Source: Cellulophaga sp. BC115SP (GTDB lineage Bacteria > Bacteroidota > Bacteroidia > Cytophagales > Spirosomataceae). From it: a stretch of DNA of 38,554 nucleotides. Below the pieces are notes generated by a model that saw only the letters and a program-made list of their open reading frames with translations, was not told the origin of the DNA and did no database searches. Shown here in pieces: positions 31,914 to 38,554 of the stretch. How positions within the stretch are numbered: position 1 is the first letter of the stretch; each line of letters begins with the position of its first letter. Location: positions 1 through 38,554 of the forward strand of contig NZ_JAAALB010000052.1 of assembly GCF_009905545.1 (NCBI RefSeq), in the 5' to 3' direction. The position numbers and the translations under genes were made by a program.

Positions 31914-33479
31914 ATGCAATACCAAATACTTTGGGCAGACGATGAAATCGATTTGTTGAAGCCCTACATCATGTTTTTACAGAGCAAAGGTTATGATGTT
32001 ACACCTGTGAACTCAGGTGCCGATGCACTGGAAGAGGTAGAGAAAGGAAAATTTGATGTAGTTTTTCTTGATGAAAATATGCCTGGAATGACTGGTTTGG
32101 AGGTTTTACCACAAATCAAGCAGATGAAGCCTAATTTGCCCGTAATCATGATTACCAAATCTGAAGAGGAGCATATTATGGAAGAGGCTATTGGTTCAAA
32201 AATTGCCGATTATCTAATTAAGCCTCTTAATCCGAATCAGATTCTACTTTCGGTAAAAAAGATTCTTGATAAAAAACGTTTGGAAGAGGAAAAAACCAAT
32301 ATTTCTTATCAACAAGAATTCCGCCAATTGGCAATGCAATACCAAGATCGCATCAACCATGAAGAATGGGCAGAAATTTATAAGAAATTGCTATTCTGGG
32401 AGTTAGAAATCGACCGTACTGAGAATAAATCGATGGCAGAGGTTTTGAATATGCAGAAGTCTGAAGCTAATTCAAACTTTTCGAGATTCATTGAAGAAAA
32501 CTATGAAGATTGGTTGAACGACCCTCGTGCTGACAAGCCTTTGATGTCGCACCAATTGATGCGCAAAAAGGTATTTCCATTGGTAAATGAAAGTTCGCCT
32601 TTGTTTTTCTTGTTGATTGATAATTTACGTTATGACCAATGGAAAATCTTGGAAGGATTAATTCAGGATTACTTCACCGTAGAAGAGGAGAGCTCGTACT
32701 ATTCTATTCTTCCTACAACAACAGCCTATGCTCGTAATGCCATTTTTGCAGGAATGATGCCTTCTGAAATCGAAAAGCAATATCCTAAGCACTGGGTGCA
32801 AGACCTTGGAGATAATGAAGACGAAGAAGGTTTTAATCAACATGAAGAGTTTTTCTTGCAAGAACAAATTCGCAAAAGCCGTCTTAGTTACAAAACATCT
32901 TACAATAAGATTATCCACAATAACCAAGGAAAGTCGTTAGTCGATAACTTCAATCGTTTGATGCAAAATAACTTGAATGTGATTGTGTATAACTTTGTGG
33001 ATATGCTTTCACACGCACGTACTGACATGGCCATGATCAAGGAATTGGCACCAGATGAGTCGGGATATCGTAGTATTACGGCTAGCTGGTTTACACACTC
33101 GCCTTTGTTTGATTTAGTGAAAAAGATTTCAGAGAAAAAAGGTCGTTTGATAATTACTACCGATCATGGTATGATTCGTGTGCAAAACCCTGTCAAAATT
33201 GTTGGTGACCGTTCTGTAAATACAAATTTGAGATATAAGCAAGGCAAAAACTTGAACTGGGATTCTGACGACCATGTATTGATTTGTCGTAAACCAGAAA
33301 GATTTTTCTTGCCTAAAATCAACGTTTCAACAACGTATGTGTTTACCATGGAAGATTATTTCTTTGCGTATCCAAACAATTATAATCACTATGTGAGTCA
33401 TTATCGAAATACTTTCCAACACGGAGGGGTTTCGTTGGAAGAATGTATTATTCCGTTTGTGTATTTGACAGCAAAATAG
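31914..33479 (+). CDS. porX: PorX: response regulator with PglZ domain, T9SS regulator
   Basis: Two-domain protein of 521 residues. The receiver domain (1-118) has acidic residues Asp9 and Asp10 in ILWADDE, phospho-acceptor Asp53 in VVFLDENMPG and the conserved Lys103. A helical linker (about 120-215) leads to a PglZ-type alkaline-phosphatase-superfamily domain. This has the metal-binding Asp236 in LLIDNLRYDQW, a Thr cluster TTTAYARN (268-275) that would supply the nucleophile, and ITTDHGMIRV and HGGVSLEE. PorX controls type IX secretion genes with the kinase PorY. The ATG at 31914 (MQYQILWADDE) is chosen; the longer frame starts at a TTG at 31866 with unrelated residues. No porY is nearby. 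Confidence 0.95.
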   Translation: MQYQILWADDEIDLLKPYIMFLQSKGYDVTPVNSGADALEEVEKGKFDVVFLDENMPGMTGLEVLPQIKQMKPNLPVIMITKSEEEHIMEEAIGSKIADYLIKPLNPNQILLSVKKILDKKRLEEEKTNISYQQEFRQLAMQYQDRINHEEWAEIYKKLLFWELEIDRTENKSMAEVLNMQKSEANSNFSRFIEENYEDWLNDPRADKPLMSHQLMRKKVFPLVNESSPLFFLLIDNLRYDQWKILEGLIQDYFTVEEESSYYSILPTTTAYARNAIFAGMMPSEIEKQYPKHWVQDLGDNEDEEGFNQHEEFFLQEQIRKSRLSYKTSYNKIIHNNQGKSLVDNFNRLMQNNLNVIVYNFVDMLSHARTDMAMIKELAPDESGYRSITASWFTHSPLFDLVKKISEKKGRLIITTDHGMIRVQNPVKIVGDRSVNTNLRYKQGKNLNWDSDDHVLICRKPERFFLPKINVSTTYVFTMEDYFFAYPNNYNHYVSHYRNTFQHGGVSLEECIIPFVYLTAK

Positions 33480-33511
33480 TTATGAGTCATTCCTAATTTA
33501 TGGGTTAAACT

Positions 33512-33563
33512 ATTTATCAAAAAAGCGGTCGAGAAGTAATTCTCGACCGCTTTTTTGATAAAT
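33512..33563. terminator. Bidirectional intrinsic terminator
   Basis: Perfect 23-base arms (33512-33534 and 33541-33563) with a six-base loop. The core GCGGTCGAGA is flanked by A6 and T6. It ends porX and probably also ftsE from the other side. It shares ATCAAAAAAGCG with the hairpin at 2672-2715. Confidence 0.88.
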
Positions 33564-33651
33564 ATGTTGAAATTTTTTGTCATGGATGAATAAATTCACC
33601 CGCTAATTGGAATCGTTGGTCAAGAACGAGGCAAAGTGAAACGTAAATTTT

Positions 33652-33699
33652 AAAAATAATTACTCATTCGCTAAATCTCAATTCACTCAATGAAGGATA
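33652..33699. repeat. AATCACTCA-type dispersed repeat
   Basis: AATAATTACTCATTCGCTAA, then ATTCACTCAATGAAGGATAA to 33699. The end of this copy (CACTCAAT, AAGGATAA) matches 2809-2825 closely. Confidence 0.5.
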
Positions 33700-33705
33700 A
33701 AATGA

Positions 33706-34386
33706 CTATAAATCGTCAGATTTTACATATCCATTATCGCATTTCAAAATACGTGCAGGAAACTGACGAATCATATCAAAGTCATGAGTCGCCATCAAAA
33801 TAGCAGTACCTGCTTTATTAATATCTTTGAAAAGCAGCAAAATCTGAGCCGAAACCTCAGGATCGAGATTACCTGTTGGCTCATCGGCAAACAAAATTTG
33901 CGGTTCGTTCAATAAGGCTCTCGCAATAACCACCCTTTGTTGCTCGCCTCCTGAAAGTTGATGCGGCATTTTATCTTTGGCAGAAGCCAATCCTACCTGC
34001 ATTAGCACTTCAGCGATACGAGCTTTCATTTTGGCACGGTCTGTCCAGCCAGTTGCTTCTAATACCCACATCAAATTTTCGTTCACATTTCTATCCATGA
34101 ACAATTGAAAGTCTTGGAATACGACCCCAATCTTACGACGTAAAAAAGGTCGGTCCGATAATTTCATTTTTTCAATTTGATAACCAGCAACTTTGGCTGT
34201 GCCTTGTTGTAGCCACAAATCGGCATATAAGGTTTTGAGAAGCGAGCTTTTGCCACTACCCGTGCGACCAATTAAAAAGACAAATTCACCTTTATTGATT
34301 GTAAAATTCACATCATTCAAAACGATTCTGTCGTTCTGATAGATAAAAGCATTCTGTAAGGATACTACAGGTTCTGCGTTGAACAT
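33706..34386 (-). CDS. ftsE: Cell division ATP-binding protein FtsE
   Basis: ABC ATPase of 226 residues that pairs with FtsX to control peptidoglycan hydrolysis at division. It has Walker A GRTGSGKS (40-47), Q-loop GVVFQDFQLFMDRNVNENL, signature LSGGEQQRVVIARAL, Walker B ILFADEPTGNLD and switch MATHDFDMI. FQDFQLFMDRNVNENL and the overall length point to FtsE rather than LolD. The start is the ATG at 34386. The longer frame begins with TTG at 34413 and adds nine residues. FtsX is not adjacent, which is usual in this phylum. Confidence 0.88.
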   Translation of the reverse strand: MFNAEPVVSLQNAFIYQNDRIVLNDVNFTINKGEFVFLIGRTGSGKSSLLKTLYADLWLQQGTAKVAGYQIEKMKLSDRPFLRRKIGVVFQDFQLFMDRNVNENLMWVLEATGWTDRAKMKARIAEVLMQVGLASAKDKMPHQLSGGEQQRVVIARALLNEPQILFADEPTGNLDPEVSAQILLLFKDINKAGTAILMATHDFDMIRQFPARILKCDNGYVKSDDL

Positions 34387-34410
34387 AAGGAGTTGATTTG
34401 GTTTGTTTTT

Positions 34411-34418
34411 CAAATATA
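34411..34418 (-). promoter_or_regulatory. Probable -7 box for ftsE
   Basis: CAAATATA reads TATATTTG on the minus strand, 24 bases upstream of the ATG at 34386. It also supports that start over the upstream TTG, which lies inside the box. No clear -33 box. Confidence 0.4.
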
Positions 34419-34480
34419 CAAAAAAGCCTTTTTGGTTGGTTTATTTAAGTGAGCTTATCTGGTATATGGTCGGGGAAAAC

Positions 34481-34510
34481 AAAAAGGATAGACCGTAGCC
34501 TATCCTTTTT
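34481..34510. terminator. Intrinsic terminator of the transaldolase gene
   Basis: Eleven-base perfect arms AAAAAGGATAG (34481-34491) and CTATCCTTTTT (34500-34510) with an eight-base loop, 30 bases past the transaldolase stop on the minus strand. Confidence 0.75.
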
Positions 34511-34540
34511 GAAAGTATAAAATCAAAATGCTGTCAAATA

Positions 34541-35197
34541 TTAAGCATTTGTTTTAGCGTGGTCTGACAAGAATTTCTCCAAACCGATGTCTGTCAATGG
34601 GTGTTTCAACAACGCAGTGATAGCAGACAAAGGACCTGTCATTACATCAGCACCGATTTCAGCACATTTGATGATATGAATAGGGTGACGTACTGATGCC
34701 GCAAGGATTTCAGTATCGAAACCGTAGTTATCATAGATTGTACGGATTTGTTCGATAAGCTCGATACCATCGAAAGAAATGTCATCCAAACGACCGATAA
34801 ATGGAGATACATAAGATGCCCCAGCTTTAGCAGCTAACAAAGCTTGACCTGCTGAGAAAATCAAAGTACAGTTCGTTTTGATACCTTTTTCTGAAAAATA
34901 ACGAAGTGCTTTCACACCATCTTTAATCATTGGGATTTTCACAACGATTTTATCATCCAATTCAGCTAATTCTTCGCCTTCACGAATCATACCTTCGAAA
35001 TCTGTCGCAATAACTTCTGCTGAAACATCACCGTCTACGATTTCGCAGATAGCTTTGTAGTGCTTCAACACGTTGTTTTTACCACTGATACCTTCTTTGG
35101 CCATCAATGAAGGGTTGGTAGTTACACCGTCTAATACGCCTAAATCCTGTGCTTCTTGGATTTCTTTGAGATTGGCTGTGTCAATAAAAAACTTCAT
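34541..35197 (-). CDS. Transaldolase / fructose-6-phosphate aldolase (small TalC type)
   Basis: Cytoplasmic class I aldolase of 218 residues acting in the non-oxidative pentose phosphate pathway. The family start is [20 protein letters not shown], followed by [13 protein letters not shown] (24-36). The Schiff-base Lys is in VVKIPM (about 85-90), followed by [22 protein letters not shown] and [12 protein letters not shown]. The length is that of the short TalC/Fsa group, which includes true transaldolases and fructose-6-phosphate aldolases; the sequence as read does not separate them with confidence. Single gene with its own terminator. Confidence 0.93.
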   Translation of the reverse strand: MKFFIDTANLKEIQEAQDLGVLDGVTTNPSLMAKEGISGKNNVLKHYKAICEIVDGDVSAEVIATDFEGMIREGEELAELDDKIVVKIPMIKDGVKALRYFSEKGIKTNCTLIFSAGQALLAAKAGASYVSPFIGRLDDISFDGIELIEQIRTIYDNYGFDTEILAASVRHPIHIIKCAEIGADVMTGPLSAITALLKHPLTDIGLEKFLSDHAKTNA

Positions 35198-35264
35198 AGC
35201 TGTTTTTGATTATGATTTTTGGCTACCCTCTGGAATGAGAGTAAGGGATAAAGCTTTCCGAGTA

Positions 35265-35272
35265 CAAAATTA
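35265..35272 (-). promoter_or_regulatory. Possible -7 box for the transaldolase gene
   Basis: CAAAATTA reads TAATTTTG on the minus strand, a full TAnnTTTG match 67 bases upstream of the ATG. Confidence 0.3.
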
Positions 35273-35355
35273 TAAAAAGCTGGCAAGAAAAGAAGGAATA
35301 TTTTGATTTATCTATAACAGTATAGAACAGTTGTGGAGATTACTTCAAGAAAGGG

Positions 35356-35444
35356 CAAAAAAAAATGGCAAATTCACCGCTCAACCAACCTACCCTTGCT
35401 TCGATCAAGACCTGGGGGATTCGGAGGGAGCTGGTAATTTGCCA
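35356..35444 (-). ncRNA. ffs: Signal recognition particle RNA, small bacterial type
   Basis: Scaffold RNA that binds Ffh (SRP54) and targets membrane and secreted proteins to the membrane. Read on the minus strand, 35444-35366 folds into one long irregular hairpin. TGGCAAATT pairs with AATTTGCCA at the base, ACC and GCTC pair with GAGC and GGT with one bulge, then short CC/GG and CCC/GGG stems follow. At the tip the strand reads CAGGTC-TTGATC-GAAGCA (35414-35397), the SRP helix-8 internal loop signature (CAGG opposite AGCA) at the exact spacing of E. coli 4.5S RNA. The apical TTGATC replaces the usual GGAA-type tetraloop. Nine T follow the base stem (complement of 35357-35365), giving a terminator. 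The ends are approximate. Confidence 0.8.
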
Positions 35445-35447
35445 GTG

Positions 35448-35478
35448 CAAATATGGCAGGTTTTGTTGTTTTTTCAAA
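35448..35478 (-). promoter_or_regulatory. Promoter of the SRP RNA gene
   Basis: On the minus strand TTTG (complement of 35475-35478), a 19-base spacer, and CATATTTG (complement of 35448-35455), followed three bases later by the first base of the RNA stem. The layout matches Bacteroidota -33/-7 promoters. Confidence 0.6.
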
Positions 35479-35582
35479 ACCTTGGTGGCAAATTTGTTAA
35501 AATTTTTCTATCAAAAATTGAGTAAAAACAGTTAAATATTCTATTACGGTTTGATTACCAGTTTTTTAAATAACATATTACA

Positions 35583-36311
35583 ATGAGAAAAAAAGTAATA
35601 AAAAAAATCGCTTTGTCGATGATTTTTCCTGTTTTGATGGGTTGGATGACTGCTTGTACAGGTTCGGCGGAGGCTTTTTTAGAAAAAGCAAAGGGAGAAT
35701 TACAAAAAGGAAAAGCTAAAGAAGCTATCGAATACCTCAATCAAGCTATTGATAAGGATGCCCAAAGCGCTGCTGCTTTCAATATGCGTGGTGCTGCATA
35801 TTTCGAATTGAAAGATTACACCAATGCTCTTTTGGATTACGAGCAAGCTATCAAATTAGATGCTAGCAATTACAAACCATTTTTTAACCGTGCCTCAATT
35901 AAAATGGAGCAATCCAACTGGCAAGGTGCTTATGAAGATTGTACTAAGGCAATAGAGCTTGCACCTAAAGAAGCAGAGTTGTATGTAAAAAGAGGTATCA
36001 TCGAAGCGGCTTTACAAAAAGCAGACGAAGCAATTCATGACTTTGATAAGGCACTTGAAATAGACCCTAAAGATACCAATGCTTTGTATAACAGAGGGAA
36101 CATCAAATTTCAAAGTGCTGAATTAGAAGATGCCATTAAGGATTTTACAGAAGCTGTAAAAATTGATGCTCAATTTGCAAAAGCTTATTATGGCTTGGGC
36201 TTAGCCTACCAAAAATTGGGAAACTCTGACGCAAGTTGTATGAATCTCAAACAAGCAAATCGCTTGGGTTATCCTGATGCGAAGACAGCGTTGGAGACTT
36301 ATTGTAAATAA
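35583..36311 (+). CDS. TPR-repeat lipoprotein
   Basis: Exported protein of 242 residues. An N-terminal basic and hydrophobic signal ends at Cys25 (WMTAC-TGSAE), a likely lipoprotein processing site. From about residue 29 to the end there are five to six tandem 34-residue tetratricopeptide repeats. They are recognisable by the recurring A-x-x-x-Y/F-N-R-G/A pattern and D-P/A-x-x-x-x-A spacing, for example AAAFNMRGAAYFELKDYTNA and NALYNRGNIKFQSAELEDAI. The repeats make a protein-binding superhelix, probably facing the periplasm from a membrane anchor. The partner is unknown. It starts downstream of the divergent SRP RNA gene. Confidence 0.9.
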   Translation: MRKKVIKKIALSMIFPVLMGWMTACTGSAEAFLEKAKGELQKGKAKEAIEYLNQAIDKDAQSAAAFNMRGAAYFELKDYTNALLDYEQAIKLDASNYKPFFNRASIKMEQSNWQGAYEDCTKAIELAPKEAELYVKRGIIEAALQKADEAIHDFDKALEIDPKDTNALYNRGNIKFQSAELEDAIKDFTEAVKIDAQFAKAYYGLGLAYQKLGNSDASCMNLKQANRLGYPDAKTALETYCK

Positions 36312-36329
36312 TAGTTAATCAAAGAGAGG

Positions 36330-36376
36330 ACAGGCACAAGGCATCTGTGGTCTTATAACAGATGCTTTGTGCCTGT
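36330..36376. terminator. Bidirectional hairpin terminator
   Basis: Nineteen-base arms (36330-36348 and 36358-36376) with one G-U type mismatch and a nine-base loop, core GGCACAAGGCATCTGT. TTACTTTTTCC follows on the plus strand. It separates the TPR gene from the convergent MG2/plug gene. Confidence 0.75.
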
Positions 36377-36418
36377 TTACTTTTTCCGAATAATGTAGAA
36401 ATGAAAATTTATACCTAT

Positions 36419-38380
36419 TTATCTTGTTTCTGAAAGCTTTGTATAACCTTGTACGATAAACTTATTTTGTTTGTTCCTTTTTGAAAATGAGGTAGTTGCT
36501 ACAGGTTGAGATCCATCCCTAGATTTGAAAGCTACTACTATGTGTGCACCATAAATAGAGGCTTCATATCCATCATAAATATCCATGCGTGCAATATGCC
36601 CCATGGGTAGAGTAGTTTGGTCGAGCATATCTGGACCAATTTCGAATCCATCCAGAAAATACTTAATAATCAAATTGGGCATATATTTAGCAGCTCTCGG
36701 TCCTATGAATTGCTTATAGTAATTGCCCATAAAATTGTGTCCTAAAAAGCGTTTCTGAATATCAATTGATTGTGTTGGTTCTCTCGAAAAGAGATTCATA
36801 TCATATTTTTTATTATTTGCTTTGCCTTTTACAATTACTTCTTTCAACTCCTTAGATTTCGCAATATCGGCTTTCTGAATTTTCTCAAAAGTCTCCTTTT
36901 GTGCTATCCTTATTTCTTCTTTTACTTTTGGAGTTTTGAATAAACGCCAATCAATCTCTATCGCTTCAATCTGGATTGGAGCGATAGAGTCTTCATCTAT
37001 TTTGAATGGAATGGACTCTTTTTGATTTTGAACAGATATGGTAGCAGTCGCTTGGTTGTAAAAGTCTAGATTATGAAAGGTAAACAATCCGCTTTCATCC
37101 ATTTCTGCAAAATGAATCCCAGAAGTAAACGACGCGGGTATGTCATTGCTTTCTAAAAGCATTGTTACACTAAGCTTTTGGGGACTGACTTTAGGATTTG
37201 ATATTAACCTTCCTTTGACTTCAATATTATCTTGAGGGAAATATTGATGGTGTTTGTTTTTGTCTAGTTTGTAAAGCTTATTTTCAATCGTGAGAAGCTG
37301 AAGATTGATGTCATCATTAGATAAATGGCTCAACTTACTACCAGTTTCTGTATCTAGTAACCATTTTTTCTTTGTAGAGTCAATGTTGGGTTGCTCTAGA
37401 TAATACATTTTTTGACATAGTACTTCCATGTTAGCATTCACAAGTGAAAAGTTGATAATGCCTGGGGCGATGTTTTGGGTATTGAAATCTATTCTTGTAG
37501 AGTTTTTCGGAGAAAATACGGTAAGTTGATTGATTATTTCCCCTTGCTGGTGAATGAGTAAAAATAAAGTGTCTTTAACTGGTTTTACATTTTGTACTCT
37601 AATTTTTAGCAAATCACTTTCGGGTATTTTATCAACCAAGATGGTATTGCCACTCGCAAGCGTTGTAGGTAATGGCAGGATTTTATTACCTAATTTAAGT
37701 TGGTAAATATCTTGAAGTGACGGTTGAAATTCCAATGTTCCAATGCCTTGTTTATTGGTCTGGATGGCAATGAGGGTGTCTTTTTGATTGCTCATAAGCC
37801 ATACTTTTTCTTCGATAGGATTACCAAAGTTGTCCTTTACCTCAAATGCGATTCTGTTCCAGGTTTGGGCAATGGGTTGGTCGAAAAATCGAATGTTAGT
37901 ATCTATTTTGGTCGTAGAAATATCTTTTTCATAATTGACATTTAATATGGTTAGATTTTGCTGTGGGATGAAAAAATTTCTGGCCCAATTAGTATAAACT
38001 CTAACCGTATAAATACCTGAGGCTAATTTAGCGTCTGTTTTAAGGATTTGTTTTACTTTACCATCCTTAATTTTGAATATCCATCTGTCCACCAAAGTGC
38101 CAGTTTGGGGATAAACCAAATCAATATACAATGGAACACTTAGAGAGGAAGCTTGAAGAGTTACAGCATCAAAAATCGTTGCTGTCAGTTGAATATCTTC
38201 GCCAGCTATATAGGTACTTTTGTTGAGCTGGAATAAGATTTTTTCAGGTCTTAGTACGACAGAAGTGGAGTCATTTTGGGCAATAGCCCCCTTTTGACAA
38301 ATAGAAAGAAACGATAAAATAGTGGAAAAAATGGCGATTTTGCACATTTTCGAAAGCGTTTGTAGAATAGGAGTTTTCAT
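36419..38380 (-). CDS. Exported MG2-like / TonB-plug-like domain protein
   Basis: Exported protein of 653 residues. A signal sequence occupies about 1-34, ending AIA-Q. Residues about 42-150 resemble an MG2 (alpha-2-macroglobulin) beta-sandwich: LNKSTYIAGEDIQLTATIFD, then ASGIYTVRVYTNWARNFF. More beta-sandwich repeats follow in the middle. The C-terminal about 100 residues look like a TonB-dependent-receptor plug, with YFLDGFEIGPDMLDQTTLPM and ARMDIYDGYEASIYGAHIVVAF. No beta-barrel follows, and the chain ends KLSETR. Such proteins are common in Bacteroidota and are thought to act at the envelope, but their role is not known. Convergent with the TPR gene. A large helical linker (about 475-520, KETFEKIQKADIAKSKELKE) precedes the plug. 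Confidence 0.82.
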   Translation of the reverse strand: MKTPILQTLSKMCKIAIFSTILSFLSICQKGAIAQNDSTSVVLRPEKILFQLNKSTYIAGEDIQLTATIFDAVTLQASSLSVPLYIDLVYPQTGTLVDRWIFKIKDGKVKQILKTDAKLASGIYTVRVYTNWARNFFIPQQNLTILNVNYEKDISTTKIDTNIRFFDQPIAQTWNRIAFEVKDNFGNPIEEKVWLMSNQKDTLIAIQTNKQGIGTLEFQPSLQDIYQLKLGNKILPLPTTLASGNTILVDKIPESDLLKIRVQNVKPVKDTLFLLIHQQGEIINQLTVFSPKNSTRIDFNTQNIAPGIINFSLVNANMEVLCQKMYYLEQPNIDSTKKKWLLDTETGSKLSHLSNDDINLQLLTIENKLYKLDKNKHHQYFPQDNIEVKGRLISNPKVSPQKLSVTMLLESNDIPASFTSGIHFAEMDESGLFTFHNLDFYNQATATISVQNQKESIPFKIDEDSIAPIQIEAIEIDWRLFKTPKVKEEIRIAQKETFEKIQKADIAKSKELKEVIVKGKANNKKYDMNLFSREPTQSIDIQKRFLGHNFMGNYYKQFIGPRAAKYMPNLIIKYFLDGFEIGPDMLDQTTLPMGHIARMDIYDGYEASIYGAHIVVAFKSRDGSQPVATTSFSKRNKQNKFIVQGYTKLSETR

Positions 38381-38554
38381 CAGTTATTAGGTTGTTAAAT
38401 TATAATATCGAACTATTAAAAGAGTTTAGAGTAAATATAAAGGTTATCAATCAGAGGTTTATAGTAGAATAGGTTAATGCTACTCTACCCTACTAAAAAA
38501 TGGGACAAATTAGGTAAAAAGAAAGGGAAGCAAGAGTTTTGTAGTTACCAAGCT

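Noticed and set aside
35331-35525. 64-codon open frame on the plus strand
   Set aside because: It runs across the SRP RNA gene and its promoter on the opposite strand and has no protein-like features.
1-38554. CRISPR array, prophage, insertion sequence or defence island
   Set aside because: No evenly spaced direct repeats, transposase, integrase, restriction or toxin-antitoxin gene was seen; all large frames fit housekeeping, envelope or unknown cellular proteins.

Overview
The window looks like chromosomal DNA from an AT-rich member of the Bacteroidota, most likely a Cytophagales-type bacterium. The evidence is type IX secretion / gliding genes (porX, porZ, gldA and a protein with a gliding-associated C-terminal domain), a CrtW carotenoid ketolase, DUF2851, an ftsE of the Bacteroidota type, promoter-like boxes of the form TAnnTTTG, and lipoproteins and exported proteins typical of that phylum. 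I see no phage, insertion sequence, plasmid gene, CRISPR array, rRNA or tRNA. This is mostly ordinary core and shell genome.

Layout. 1-8.1 kb: patatin-like phospholipase, polyprenyl diphosphate synthase, the ketolase CrtW, a small helical protein of unknown function, a PAS-PAS sensor lacking a kinase domain, DUF2851 and an exported GH29 alpha-L-fucosidase. 8.4-13.3 kb: a ModE-like regulator followed by a TSUP (TauE/SafE) anion transporter, an unknown lipoprotein, pyruvate dehydrogenase E1 beta and a nitrilase-family amidase. 13.5-20.2 kb: the GldA ATPase, YbaB/EbfC, a large T9SS cargo protein, bifunctional RibBA, a prohibitin-like SPFH protein and an Mpo1-like membrane protein. 20.9-23.9 kb: a tight tdk-porZ-ykgJ unit. 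24.1-29.5 kb: a ROK kinase, acpP, fabF, rnc and an unknown cytoplasmic protein. 29.5-38.4 kb: a helix-hairpin-helix/beta-barrel protein, PorX, FtsE, transaldolase, a TPR lipoprotein and an MG2/plug-domain protein.

The most useful item not visible from open reading frames is a small structured RNA on the minus strand at about 35356-35444. It has the helix-8 signature of the bacterial signal recognition particle RNA (CAGGTC, six bases, GAAGCA), its own promoter and a T-tract terminator. FtsE, PorX/PorZ, the exported proteins and SRP RNA all concern the envelope and export. The acpP-fabF pair supplies fatty acid synthesis.

The intergenic DNA is rich in inverted repeats. Six of seven convergent gene junctions carry a long hairpin that could terminate both genes; in the seventh the genes overlap tail to tail. 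There are also dispersed elements: a pair of about 93-base hairpins at 8209-8301 and 31661-31753, an AATCACTCA-type repeat in at least five gaps, a GC-rich palindromic element at 13355-13454, and a 33-base inverted repeat pair upstream of tdk. Five starts were moved downstream from the longest open frame (modE-like, ribBA, fabF, porZ, porX, ftsE and the T9SS cargo gene all have better internal starts), using family N-termini or signal peptides.
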